Assembly: GCF_023093535.1 (NCBI RefSeq) | Contig: NZ_CP095757.1 | Span: 1,488,001 to 1,552,000, forward strand | Direction of reading: 5' to 3' | DNA length: 64,000 nt | Source of the DNA: Halovivax limisalsi | GTDB lineage: Archaea; Halobacteriota; Halobacteria; Halobacteriales; Natrialbaceae | Part shown: positions 54,292-61,971 of the stretch, piece by piece | Numbering within the stretch: the stretch's first letter is position 1 | How the letters are laid out: each line of letters opens with the position of its first letter | Position numbers and translations under genes: made by a program | Notes under the pieces: model-generated | What the model was told of the DNA's origin: nothing | The model's input: only the letters and a program-made list of their open reading frames with translations | The model's database searches: none

Positions 54292-54531
54292 ATGGAATCG
54301 ACAGTCCACCAATTATTTATTCCGGAATCGATTCTAGCGCCCATGAAACAGCTCCTGTCGGATTTTCTCCTCTCTCAGGAAAAGGAGTCCGAACCCGGAG
54401 GTGCTTCCCTCTTCGAATGTCGCCATTGCGGAACCAAGTTTGACGAAGACCGGAACTACTGTACGGCCTGTGGGAAAACCGAAATTGCGACCTATTCATT
54501 CGATGTGAATTGTGGGACCGCAGACTCCTGA
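54292..54531 (+). CDS. Small zinc-ribbon protein
   Basis: A 79-residue hypothetical protein. A helical N-terminal half (QLLSDFLLSQEKE) is followed by a double CxxC ribbon (CRHCGT at about 44-49 and CTACGK at about 58-63) and a short polar tail. No family recognised. Lower GC than the main chromosome. No strong promoter box is evident immediately upstream, but acttaaaatc at 54231-54240 may serve. Probably an uncharacterised DNA- or protein-binding factor. Confidence 0.6.
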   Translation: MESTVHQLFIPESILAPMKQLLSDFLLSQEKESEPGGASLFECRHCGTKFDEDRNYCTACGKTEIATYSFDVNCGTADS

Positions 54532-54781
54532 TTTACGGATAGCACCTCTCTGGTCTACAATCGTCTGTGGAAGGAGAGAACCCGGCTCTAGAATGACTTC
54601 GCGTACCCAGGGTGAGACCGCTTTAGCCAGGGGATCCGGAGGAAAGGTTGTAAAGAGGAGGAGTTCGGTTTAAATATTTTAAAGGGCCACACCGTACTTA
54701 GTTCTCAGTCCGGAATCTTCGATACTCACCGGCGAGGAGTCACCGACAGGAATTATGGGCATGCGGTACCGATAGTCGCGC

Positions 54782-55153
54782 ATGAGTTCCGATCCGGCCG
54801 AGCCCACTCCTCCGGAGGGGCTACCCGACGAGCTCGCCTCCACCTTACACCAGTTACGTCCCGAAGAGCTTCGAAGAACGATAATTCACGCACAGGAACT
54901 CCTCAATTACAATCATGAAAGTCCATCACCCGTGGAACCCAAACCGGGAGATGACATACTCAGCGTTACCGAGCACGAAGGGTACACGGAAGTCATCAAA
55001 TACGTAACTGAGACGGTGAACGGGACGGAAAGCCGGGTGGGGCCCTTCCACTATCACGTCACCGAGGAACGCCATCCGGATGGCACTGTAAAACCGTATT
55101 GGAAATTTATCGGCGATATTAACCTCGATGACGAAGAAAAGCGAAATAGTTGA
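54782..55153 (+). CDS. Hypothetical protein, paralogue of the zinc-ribbon operon protein without ribbon
   Basis: A 123-residue protein sharing layout with residues 1-115 of the gene at 52781-53236: MSSD start, LPDELASTLHQLRPEELRR helix, GDDILSVTEHEGYTEVI, and a final FHYHVTEERHPDGT-WKFIGDI block. The zinc ribbon is missing, so the domain can stand alone. Function unknown. An AT-rich tttaaatattttaaa element at about 54668-54682 lies upstream, farther away than a leaderless promoter would need. Confidence 0.65.
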   Translation: MSSDPAEPTPPEGLPDELASTLHQLRPEELRRTIIHAQELLNYNHESPSPVEPKPGDDILSVTEHEGYTEVIKYVTETVNGTESRVGPFHYHVTEERHPDGTVKPYWKFIGDINLDDEEKRNS

Positions 55154-55214
55154 TTTGATTGTCGTCTGTGCCAAATTACCAAGCTGATATACTGCACGTT
55201 CTCCTATTTACCGT

Positions 55215-55654
55215 ATGGGTAGTCCAAGTGAGTCTCCGCGATCGGACTTCTCGCCAGCGTTCTCGTTCCAGTTGCAAACGAGACTGACGCCAGAAAGACC
55301 GCAACGTCGTTAGAACCGTACGATCCCGCTCAGGTTACGGTGCTCCACGTCGTCGAAAAGGGTGGCGGTGCGCCGGATAAGACTCCTGTCGCCCAATCGG
55401 AGGAAATCGCGGAGGAGCCGTACGCCGCCTTCCGCGAAGTGTTTCCGGATGCTGACTTGCTCACCGCATACGCTCGGGATGTGGTCGGGGCGATATTCGA
55501 GGTTGCTAATGATATCGACGCGAGTGCGATCACGTATCGTTCTCGTGGCGGAAACCGTCTCATGCAATTTTTGACGGGCGATCTATCGCTCAAACTCGTT
55601 ACCGAGGCAGACCGGCCGGTCATCGCATTACCACGTTCGGATACGAACGCTTGA
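55215..55654 (+). pseudogene. Universal-stress-protein-like gene with N-terminal frameshift
   Basis: ATG 55215 opens a frame (MGSPSESPRSDFSP) that soon stops. The continuing frame, without any start codon for its first strand, encodes VLVPVANETDARKT, then VTVLHVVEKGG, DASAITYRSRGG and ADRPVIALPRS, a normal Usp fold similar to the one at 52348-52788. Adding one base near 55255 joins both parts into a complete protein of about 147 residues. A shortened product from GTG 55340 would lack the first strand and helix. Disruption or sequence error cannot be told apart here. Confidence 0.65.
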
Positions 55655-55881
55655 TCCGGACGCTCGAATAAGCTGAGACTTCAATGGCGGCCAAAGAGTC
55701 GGTCATGAAGTGAACGCGGTGATGGGTACTCGGCCAATAGAACTGGCGTTTCGAGGGCCTCGAGAATTTTGAATACGAGCACCCCTGAACGGTACGGGAC
55801 AGAAGACAAAACAATGGAGCAGCTATTCCCCATCCACTTGCCGAGCAAAAAACTAACTTCGTCGGCTCGTGTCACTTGCTC

Positions 55882-56358
55882 ATGGAACTCGACCCCACCG
55901 ACCGGACGATCCTGTATCTCCTACAGGGCGAGAAGGGAACGAGCCTCACGCACGACGATATCGCCGACCGGATCGACGTCTCGTCCAGTACCGTAAGCAA
56001 CCGCATTCAGCAACTCAAAGAAACCGACGTCCTGCTCGGATACAGGGCAAAAATCGACTACGAGAACGCAGGGATTCCCCACCGCATTCTGTTCGTCTGT
56101 ACGGCACCGATCAGCGACCGCAAACACATCAGCGAGGCTGCGATGGATATTACGCACGTCGTAAATGTACGCGAGTTGTTGACTGGAACGCAAAATATCC
56201 ACATCGAGGTCGTCGGGACCGACGCGGAGGATATCGAAACGACCACGCAGGAGTTAGACGAACTCGGACTCGTAATCGAACATTCCGAGATACTTCGCCG
56301 GGAGTTGCACCAGCCATTTGATGATTTCGGAAAAGATTTGGCGGATGAATCATCTTGA
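55882..56358 (+). CDS. Lrp/AsnC-type transcriptional regulator
   Basis: A 158-residue regulator. HTH at 3-50 (LDPTDRTILYLLQGEKGTS, then VSSSTVSNRIQQLKETDVLL) and an AsnC-type ligand-binding domain at 65-140 (VVNVRELLTGTQNIHIEVVGT). It is closely similar in plan to the first 150 residues of the regulator at 53469 but lacks the TrkA-C domain. ATG 55882 is supported by an aaactaac box about 27 nt upstream. Possibly controls the nearby Usp gene or the Trk set; inference from neighbourhood. Confidence 0.85.
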   Translation: MELDPTDRTILYLLQGEKGTSLTHDDIADRIDVSSSTVSNRIQQLKETDVLLGYRAKIDYENAGIPHRILFVCTAPISDRKHISEAAMDITHVVNVRELLTGTQNIHIEVVGTDAEDIETTTQELDELGLVIEHSEILRRELHQPFDDFGKDLADESS

Positions 56359-56490
56359 TGGATTCGAAGCCCGCCCGTATTAAGGCTCGACTTTCTATAT
56401 TGTCTTTCATCCAGAATTAAACATTGATGCAGGCGGGTGCCAACGATACTATTCAGTATTCTTAACCGTATGAGCGCACTGTTACCGTCA

Positions 56491-56763
56491 ATGAGCACGG
56501 ATTCGTCAACAGCCGATGATCGCCGATCAATGACCGTAGCGATCGTCCGGGCTGTCGCCAGCGAGAAAGAGGTCGATCCGGTCGACCTCTCCCCGCCCCT
56601 CGATACCGTGATCGATGCCGATGCCTTGAACGACCTCTTCAAGGCGCCGAAGAAATCGGCCGGGCGAGTTTGCTTCGAGTACAGCGGGTGTCGGATACAG
56701 GTACTTGCGGATGGGACGGTTGAGGTCGAACCGGCCGAGGCGGCTGCGGATTTTTCCCGTTGA
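56491..56763 (+). CDS. HalOD1 output-domain protein
   Basis: A 90-residue protein that is nearly all HalOD1 domain: TVAIVRAVASEKEVDPVDL, then PPLDTVIDADALNDLF, VCFEYSGCRIQVLADGTVEV. Similar in type to the protein at 20997-21410. Starts at 56491 (ttcttaacc box about 27 nt before) or 56470. Last gene of the lower-GC region; the hairpin mosaic follows its stop. Confidence 0.78.
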   Translation: MSTDSSTADDRRSMTVAIVRAVASEKEVDPVDLSPPLDTVIDADALNDLFKAPKKSAGRVCFEYSGCRIQVLADGTVEVEPAEAAADFSR

Positions 56764-56929
56764 AACAGTGTTTCGTCGTGGTCGATTCTGACGCAGATCT
56801 AGCGGTCAATCTCTACTGTCTCTCGTAGACAACGTGGCCGCAGGCTCAAAATCAGGGGGCGATTTGAGCATCTCGCTCCGCCTCGGTCGGATTGGTCCAC
56901 CGTTCAGTACAGAGCGTGCTGTGAGCACA

Positions 56930-57160
56930 CTCTCCGGGAGCGACCGGAGGGAGCGAGCGGGCCGACGATCGACCCGTAGGGGAGGGAGGAGTGCTTTTCG
57001 TCGACGCTGAGCGGGATCGAAGATCCCGCGAGGTCGTGGGCGCTTCGCGCCGACTGCTCGAGGGAACTGCGTTCCCTCGCTGTCCAAAAGAGCGCTTCGC
57101 ATTCTTTTGAACATTTTGCCGAGGGCCGGCTTCGCCGGCCCGCAGCGCAAAAGTTCGGTT
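56930..57160 (+). repeat. Hairpin-mosaic intergenic repeat, copy 3 (forward)
   Basis: Runs from about GGGAGCGACCGGAGGGAGCG to AAAAGTTCGG. Hairpins include GCGGGATCGAAGATCCCGC (57010-57028), GGGCGCTTCGCGCC, CGAGGGAACTGCGTTCCCTCG (57059-57079) and GGGCCGGCTTCGCCGGCCC (57123-57141). Module order matches copy 1 (gag-gga-gga, stem, CGAGGTCGT, stem, CTGTCCAAAAGAGCGC, stem, end module), but the stem sequences differ. The preceding gap 56764-56929 holds nothing I can assign. Confidence 0.75.
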
Positions 57161-57224
57161 TGCATCCACACGTCGCAGCGACTGTCCGATTACGACGGCC
57201 GAAAAATACGGTCCGTCGTCCCTC

Positions 57225-58499
57225 CTACGGACGTTGTTCGGCGATCTCCTCGATAGCGCCGGAGAGCGTGTCGATCCCGTGCTGGATCGTCGGCTCGTCC
57301 ACGTCGAAGGTGGCGGTGTGGTGGCCGCCGGGGTGGTCGGTGCCGACGCCGACGTAGCACGCGAGGCCGCCGTCGTCCTGGACGGTCTTCATGAGGAACG
57401 TCGCGTCCTCGCTGCCGCCGAGGCCGGCCTCGTCGACGACGCGGTCGACGCCGTCGACGTCCGCGGCGACCGAGCCTACGATCTCGCGCAGTTCGTCGTC
57501 GCTCTCGGCGCTGGGGGCTTCGGCGCCGACCTCGATCTCGACCTCGCAGTCGTGCATCGTCGCGGCGGACTCGAAAATCCGTTCGAGTCGATCGCTCGTG
57601 TAGCGCATGAGATCGGTCGTCTGGCCTCGAACCTCGGCGACGAGCGAGGCTTCCTCGGCGACGATGTTCGCGGCGGTGCCGCCCTCGACGACGCCGACGT
57701 TGACCCGTGTCGGGCCGTCTGAGTTGCGGGGGATCGCGTAGGCGTTCTGGATCGCCGTCCCGAGGGCCTGGATCGCGTTGCGCCCCTTCTCCGGTTCGGC
57801 GCCGGCGTGGGCGGGTTCGCCGGTGAACGTGGCCTCCAGGTGGCGCACGGCGAGGAAGTCCTCGACGCCGGCGACGACGGTGCCCGTCGGGTGGTCGAGG
57901 CCGACGTGGGTGGCGAGCAGGTAGTCGACGTCGGCGATGTGCTCGCTCTTGGCCATCGCCTTGCCGCCGCCGATGACCTCCTCGGCGGGCTGGAAGAACA
58001 CCTTGAGCGTGCCCGAAAAGTCATCGCTCTCGGCGACGGCCTCGAGGGCGCCGACGCCGATCGCGGCGTGTGCGTCGTGCCCGCAAGCGTGCATCGACTC
58101 GCCCGTTTCCGAACGGAATCCCTCGGCGGCGGGGAGATGATCCGCGTCGTCCGACTCCTCGCGCGGGAGGCCGTCGATGTCGACCCGAAGGCCGACGACG
58201 GGTCCCTCGCCGCGTTCGAGCACCGCGACGGCGCCGGTGTAGCCGCCCGCGAGCCGGTCGAGGACGTCGGGATCGACGCCGGCGTCGCGGGCGCGGTCGT
58301 ACCAGCGATCGAGCTCGGTTTCGTCGGGGACGGCGAGACGGTTCGCCCCGTCGATCGCGTCCGGACCGACGTGGAGGGCGTCGAGGTCGATCTCGCGGAG
58401 CCGTTCGACGATGCGCGCGGTCGTTTCGAACTCGCGCCAGGCGGGTTCCGGGTGGCGGTGGAGCTGCCGGCGGAACGAGACGGGATCGCTCGATGACAT
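57225..58499 (-). CDS. M20 family amidohydrolase (AbgB/HipO-like)
   Basis: A 424-residue metallopeptidase-like hydrolase that removes acyl or aminobenzoyl groups from amino acids. Metal ligands: MHACGHDAHAAIG (about 135-147), the QPAEE pair (about 169), and THVGLDHPTG near 196. The dimerisation domain lies at about 215-330. The N-terminus with FRRQLHRHPEPAWREFETTARI is typical for the family. Substrate not determinable. A gtaaaat-type box at about 58521-58527 precedes the ATG on the minus strand. Confidence 0.9.
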   Translation of the reverse strand: MSSSDPVSFRRQLHRHPEPAWREFETTARIVERLREIDLDALHVGPDAIDGANRLAVPDETELDRWYDRARDAGVDPDVLDRLAGGYTGAVAVLERGEGPVVGLRVDIDGLPREESDDADHLPAAEGFRSETGESMHACGHDAHAAIGVGALEAVAESDDFSGTLKVFFQPAEEVIGGGKAMAKSEHIADVDYLLATHVGLDHPTGTVVAGVEDFLAVRHLEATFTGEPAHAGAEPEKGRNAIQALGTAIQNAYAIPRNSDGPTRVNVGVVEGGTAANIVAEEASLVAEVRGQTTDLMRYTSDRLERIFESAATMHDCEVEIEVGAEAPSAESDDELREIVGSVAADVDGVDRVVDEAGLGGSEDATFLMKTVQDDGGLACYVGVGTDHPGGHHTATFDVDEPTIQHGIDTLSGAIEEIAEQRP

Positions 58500-58588
58500 A
58501 CATTCGTAGAGGGCGATCGGACGTAAAATCGTGCCGACTCCGGCGAATCGCGGCGGGGTACGGACGCGGGAACGCGAGCGACCCGGAC

Positions 58589-58921
58589 TCAGGCCCGCCC
58601 CATCCCGTGGATCTGTTCGACCTCGACCTCGATGTGGACCGAGTCGGGGAAGTTTCGGCCGGCGACGTTGCGGGCGAACGTCTGGTGGCCGTGGATCTCG
58701 AGTTCGCGCGTGAAGACGGTGTAGGACCAGTCGTCGTAGTGGCGCTCGTCGTCGGCGCAGAGCCGGCGGTACTGCGGAACGTGCAGGTGGTTCGGCGGAT
58801 GGGAGTGTGGCCCCTTCAGCGCCACACCCTTCCGCTCTGCCGTGTGCTTGATGTCCTCGACGACGCCGTCCAGCGCGGTCCGGTCCCCGCTCTGGAGGGT
58901 GAGTCCGGTGACGAAGGTCAT
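58589..58921 (-). CDS. Ribosomal protein uS10-like (uS10/mL48 family) paralogue
   Basis: A 110-residue protein with the S10 fold pattern: MTFVTGLTLQSGDRTALDGVV start, KRKGVALKGPHSHPPNHLHVP (the S10-type long loop segment, here with several His), and a final strand TVHIEVEV-like DSVHIEVEVEQI. The canonical archaeal S10 lies next to the elongation factor genes, so this is an extra paralogue that haloarchaea often have; its role is unknown. ATG 58921 has a atttttacc box about 30 nt upstream on the minus strand. Divergent from the Nudix gene. Confidence 0.8.
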   Translation of the reverse strand: MTFVTGLTLQSGDRTALDGVVEDIKHTAERKGVALKGPHSHPPNHLHVPQYRRLCADDERHYDDWSYTVFTRELEIHGHQTFARNVAGRNFPDSVHIEVEVEQIHGMGRA

Positions 58922-59059
58922 GACTATCACCCTAGTCCACGGGGCGCAGGTAAAAATCTCCCGAGATCGATCGGCCGTCACCCCGAATTCGATCGCTCAA
59001 TTCTCGAATTCGATCGGTCGTCCGATATTCTCATAACGGCTCGGCTGATAATGCCTCTA

Positions 59060-59497
59060 ATGGCAGTCGAAGCTACGAGCGCAGGCGCGATCCTCTTCCG
59101 CGACACGCGGGGCCGGCGCGAGTATCTTCTGCTCAAGAGTCGCCCCGGGGACTGGGAGTTTCCGAAGGGCGGCGTCGAGGGAGACGAAGAACTACAGCAG
59201 ACGGCGATCCGCGAGGTAAAAGAAGAGGCAGGGATCGAGGAGTTCAGACTACTCGACGGCTTCCGCGAGGACTACAGCTACGTCTTCGAGGCGGGCGGTG
59301 AGACCATCCACAAGACGGTCCACCTGTTCATCGCCCGCTCGTTCGAAGCGAGCGCGGAACTGTCGAACGAACACAGAGACCTCCAGTGGCGCGACTACGA
59401 GCAGGCGATCAACACCGTCACCCAGGACGGGCCGCGCGAGATCCTGGAACAGGCACACGAACACATCGACCAGCTGGAAGACGAACAGGAGGCCTGA
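59060..59497 (+). CDS. Nudix hydrolase (diadenosine tetraphosphatase-like)
   Basis: A 145-residue Nudix enzyme. The Nudix box is complete, from GGVEGDEELQQTAIREV to KEEAGI (about residues 37-60), with GDWEFPKGGV just before it. The size and the FPKGG sequence fit the bis(5'-nucleosyl)-tetraphosphatase group, which removes Ap4A-type signalling or by-product nucleotides. A second ATG at 59051 would add three residues; the cataac box at about 59034 favours 59060. Confidence 0.9.
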   Translation: MAVEATSAGAILFRDTRGRREYLLLKSRPGDWEFPKGGVEGDEELQQTAIREVKEEAGIEEFRLLDGFREDYSYVFEAGGETIHKTVHLFIARSFEASAELSNEHRDLQWRDYEQAINTVTQDGPREILEQAHEHIDQLEDEQEA

Positions 59498-59645
59498 GAA
59501 CGAGCGGTGTGGACGACGCCGGCGCGTGCCGGTTATCGTCGAAGCGGACGAGACGATCGCCTCCTGGGACCCGCAGCGACGGCACCGTTCCGGTGATCGA
59601 TTTGCGACCGACGACGCTTCGATCCTCGAAGCGGCTGTTTATCGA

Positions 59646-60089
59646 CTACGGCGGGTTCGAGAGGCTGTTCAACCGCGTCTGATCGTCGGCGTCGTATGCC
59701 CCACGCCACAGCGCGTGAACGGCTCGGGTGACCAGTGACACTTCCGTCCCCTCGATGCAGGACGGTTCGGCAACCGACCCGTCCGGCGGCGGATGGAAGT
59801 GACGCTCCGGTGAATGGGTGTTGGGATGACGGTCGAACCGCCAGTTGACGTCCTTGGCGGTGACGTAGTGAAACGAATACATATCCAGTTCGCTCCACTG
59901 CACGTCGAGGCGGGCCGCGTCGGCGGTCCCGATTCCGTCAGCGAGTTCGATCCGAAGTTCGGTCGGTGCGATCGGATCGTCGAACGACGTCGAGTCGACG
60001 AGCGGTTCGATGTCCAGCCAGATCGTTCGGATGCGCTGGAGTGCGGGGAGGTAGATCGGCCCGAACGCACCGGATCGGTCGTCGCTCAT
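59646..60089 (-). CDS. TumE-like toxin family protein (DUF6516 type), putative
   Basis: A 147-residue protein. The C-terminal half has the pattern YSFHYVTAKDVNWRFDRHPN, then HFHPPPDG, close to the arginine- and histidine-rich centre of the TumE/DUF6516 toxins (W-R-x-D then H-x-H). The N-terminal half begins with an amphipathic helix ALQRIRTIWLDIEPLV and strands. The gene overlaps the upstream HTH gene by four bases (ATGA), the usual arrangement for a toxin-antitoxin pair. Enzyme activity of the family is uncertain; call based on motif and context. Confidence 0.68.
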   Translation of the reverse strand: MSDDRSGAFGPIYLPALQRIRTIWLDIEPLVDSTSFDDPIAPTELRIELADGIGTADAARLDVQWSELDMYSFHYVTAKDVNWRFDRHPNTHSPERHFHPPPDGSVAEPSCIEGTEVSLVTRAVHALWRGAYDADDQTRLNSLSNPP

Positions 60090-60598
60090 GCGGTGAGCTG
60101 GTGACTGGCCTCGTCGTAGGCGAGCGCCGCCTGGGCGACCGCGAGGTTGGTTCGGGTCGTCCGCCAGGCGCTGAGATCGTCCCAGCCACCCTCGTCGGCC
60201 TCGAGTTCACGGGCGAGCGCTTCGGGCGTGACGACGTCGTACCGGTCCTGATACTCCCGAATCTCTCGTTTCATCCGTTCGATGCCGTCGAGAATTTCGT
60301 CCCTGGTGGCCTCGTTCCGGAGTTCGCGAATCCGCGCATCGAGCACCCGGTCGCTGTTTCGTTTGTACAGCGTCGTCTGCCCGTCGGACTCGGTCTCGGC
60401 GAACCCGGTGTTGACGAGGGTCTTACAGTGTTGCCGGGCCGTCGGCTCGCTTACGAGCGCCCGTTCTGCAATTCGAGCTGCCGGCTGCCCGCCGTGCGTT
60501 CCCTCGACGATGGCATAGACCCGTTCGAACGGGGTCGTATCCGCCTTCCACACCGCTTTCGTGCGTTCGTTAACGTCGTCCCACGAATCGGCGGCCAT
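60086..60598 (-). CDS. Winged-helix DNA-binding protein, putative antitoxin of the TumE-like pair
   Basis: A 170-residue protein (DUF7342-like). It starts MAADSWDDVNERTKAVWKADTTPFERV, then has an HTH (RIAERALVSEPTARQHCKTLVNTGFAE, about 42-70), a helical region with MKREIREYQDRYDV, and a helical end. It would bind its own promoter, where aataaatag at 60622-60630 is the TATA box, and neutralise the co-translated toxin-like protein. Coupling to the downstream gene by ATGA is seen; the antitoxin role is inferred from context. Confidence 0.75.
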   Translation of the reverse strand: MAADSWDDVNERTKAVWKADTTPFERVYAIVEGTHGGQPAARIAERALVSEPTARQHCKTLVNTGFAETESDGQTTLYKRNSDRVLDARIRELRNEATRDEILDGIERMKREIREYQDRYDVVTPEALARELEADEGGWDDLSAWRTTRTNLAVAQAALAYDEASHQLTA

Positions 60599-60832
60599 GG
60601 TCCCTCGTAGGCCGTGGAGGAATAAATAGTTTCGCGGAAAAATTATTCTTCTCCACAGCACGCCGGAGCCACGCACGCTACTGACCCAGGAGGCCGCCCC
60701 GTCTACAGCCGGGTCATTCCGTTCTTGTCGTTTCCCTCTGTCGTACCACCCGCGTCGCGTAGTGGGCAACCGAGTGTGATACTGTGCTCGCCGAGACGCA
60801 ACGCTTTCGCTCGTCGGGCCGAATACCTCGCC

Positions 60833-61870
60833 GTGGACTACGACGCGAGCGAGTTCGGCTTCGAGTTGCGGACCTGTCGGTGGGCCGAGGATAGCTGGCC
60901 GCCCGACGGCGACCGGTCCGTCCCCGTCGTCGTCTCGCGCCAGCTCGGGACGAAACGGCGACGCTGGGACACCGTCGTCATCGAGTGCGATCCGGACGGC
61001 CTCCGCGAGCGCGCCCGGTTCGGCTCCGACCGCCTCGACGGCGACCTCCTCGACGTGTGCCGATACGCGCCCGCCGAGTGGGCCTACTATCGCGACGCGC
61101 TGCCGGATCCGGGCTACCCCTGGCGCTACGTCCGGGAGTCGATCCACCGTGCGGACAATCGCGGGATCCTCGAGACCCGTCGCCGGGGGAACCGGATCGA
61201 GATCCGTCGCCGGTGGCCGTATCCCGACTGGGTCGACCGGGTGATCGCGATCGAGAACAAGCCGGACCTGGACGCGAGCGCGGCGCGGGCGCTGTCGGGC
61301 CAGCTCGAACACGACGTCGCGCTCGGCCTGGCCGACGAGGTGTGGATCGCGACGCGCGCGACCGACGAGCGGATCTCGCCGGCGCTCTTCGAGGACGTCC
61401 CCGTCGAGGCGGGGATCCTCGAACTCGATCCGGAGACGCTGTCGGCCGATGTGGCCTGGTACCCCCGAACGCTCGCGGCGGATCGGCCGGGAACGCGCAT
61501 CCTCGAACGACCGGACCGAAGCGCACACGACGCCTCCGCCGCCCGCTTCGAGTACGTCGACCGGGCCGAGAAGGACGCGCAACGCCTGGCCATCGCCGAA
61601 CGCGCCTACGAGCGAGGATTTCGATCGTTCGTCGACTCGATGCGACCCGACTGCCGGCACTTCGAGACGAGAACGCACGGCCAGATCCTCCCCTACTGTC
61701 GGGCGAAGGACTGTCAGCAGACCGCCCGCCAGTGTTCGGGCGATTGCTCGGCGTTCGAACCGGAGCCGCCGGCCTGGCGCTCGCGCGGCTGGCCGATCGA
61801 GGGCGGCCCCGGCAAGCAGATTCGGCGGGTGCTCGCGGACCGCCGGGACCGACGGCGACCGGATCGGTGA
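60833..61870 (+). CDS. DUF5787 family protein (nuclease-like fold)
   Basis: A 345-residue protein of a haloarchaeal family. Start region VDYDASEFGFELRTCRWAE; then RQLGTKRRRWDTVVIECDP; WPYPDWVDRVIAIENKPDLDA with an E-x-K feature reminiscent of PD-(D/E)xK nucleases (about 140); and a C-terminal cysteine cluster (CRHF, YCRAKDCQQTARQCSGDC, about 286-315) that may bind zinc or an iron-sulfur cluster. Function unknown. The start is uncertain: GTG 60833 fits the family beginning, while an in-frame ATG at 60725 would add 36 residues without family resemblance. Confidence 0.78.
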   Translation: MDYDASEFGFELRTCRWAEDSWPPDGDRSVPVVVSRQLGTKRRRWDTVVIECDPDGLRERARFGSDRLDGDLLDVCRYAPAEWAYYRDALPDPGYPWRYVRESIHRADNRGILETRRRGNRIEIRRRWPYPDWVDRVIAIENKPDLDASAARALSGQLEHDVALGLADEVWIATRATDERISPALFEDVPVEAGILELDPETLSADVAWYPRTLAADRPGTRILERPDRSAHDASAARFEYVDRAEKDAQRLAIAERAYERGFRSFVDSMRPDCRHFETRTHGQILPYCRAKDCQQTARQCSGDCSAFEPEPPAWRSRGWPIEGGPGKQIRRVLADRRDRRRPDR

Positions 61871-61971
61871 CACCCTCACGCGGCGAACCGGGGCGTTCCC
61901 CTCGCATCGCTGGACCCGGCATCGGTCCTGCCTGCCTTCTATCGATCGCCTCACCCGCCGTCGGACCGTGC

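Noticed and set aside
54668-54682. AT-rich near-palindrome tttaaatattttaaa as the promoter of the gene at 54782
   Set aside because: It is about 100 nt upstream, too far for the usual leaderless arrangement; kept only as an AT-rich element without assigned role.
49276-57160. Integrative element with attachment sites
   Set aside because: Low GC suggests transfer, but I found no integrase, tRNA gene, flanking direct repeat or plasmid replication gene.
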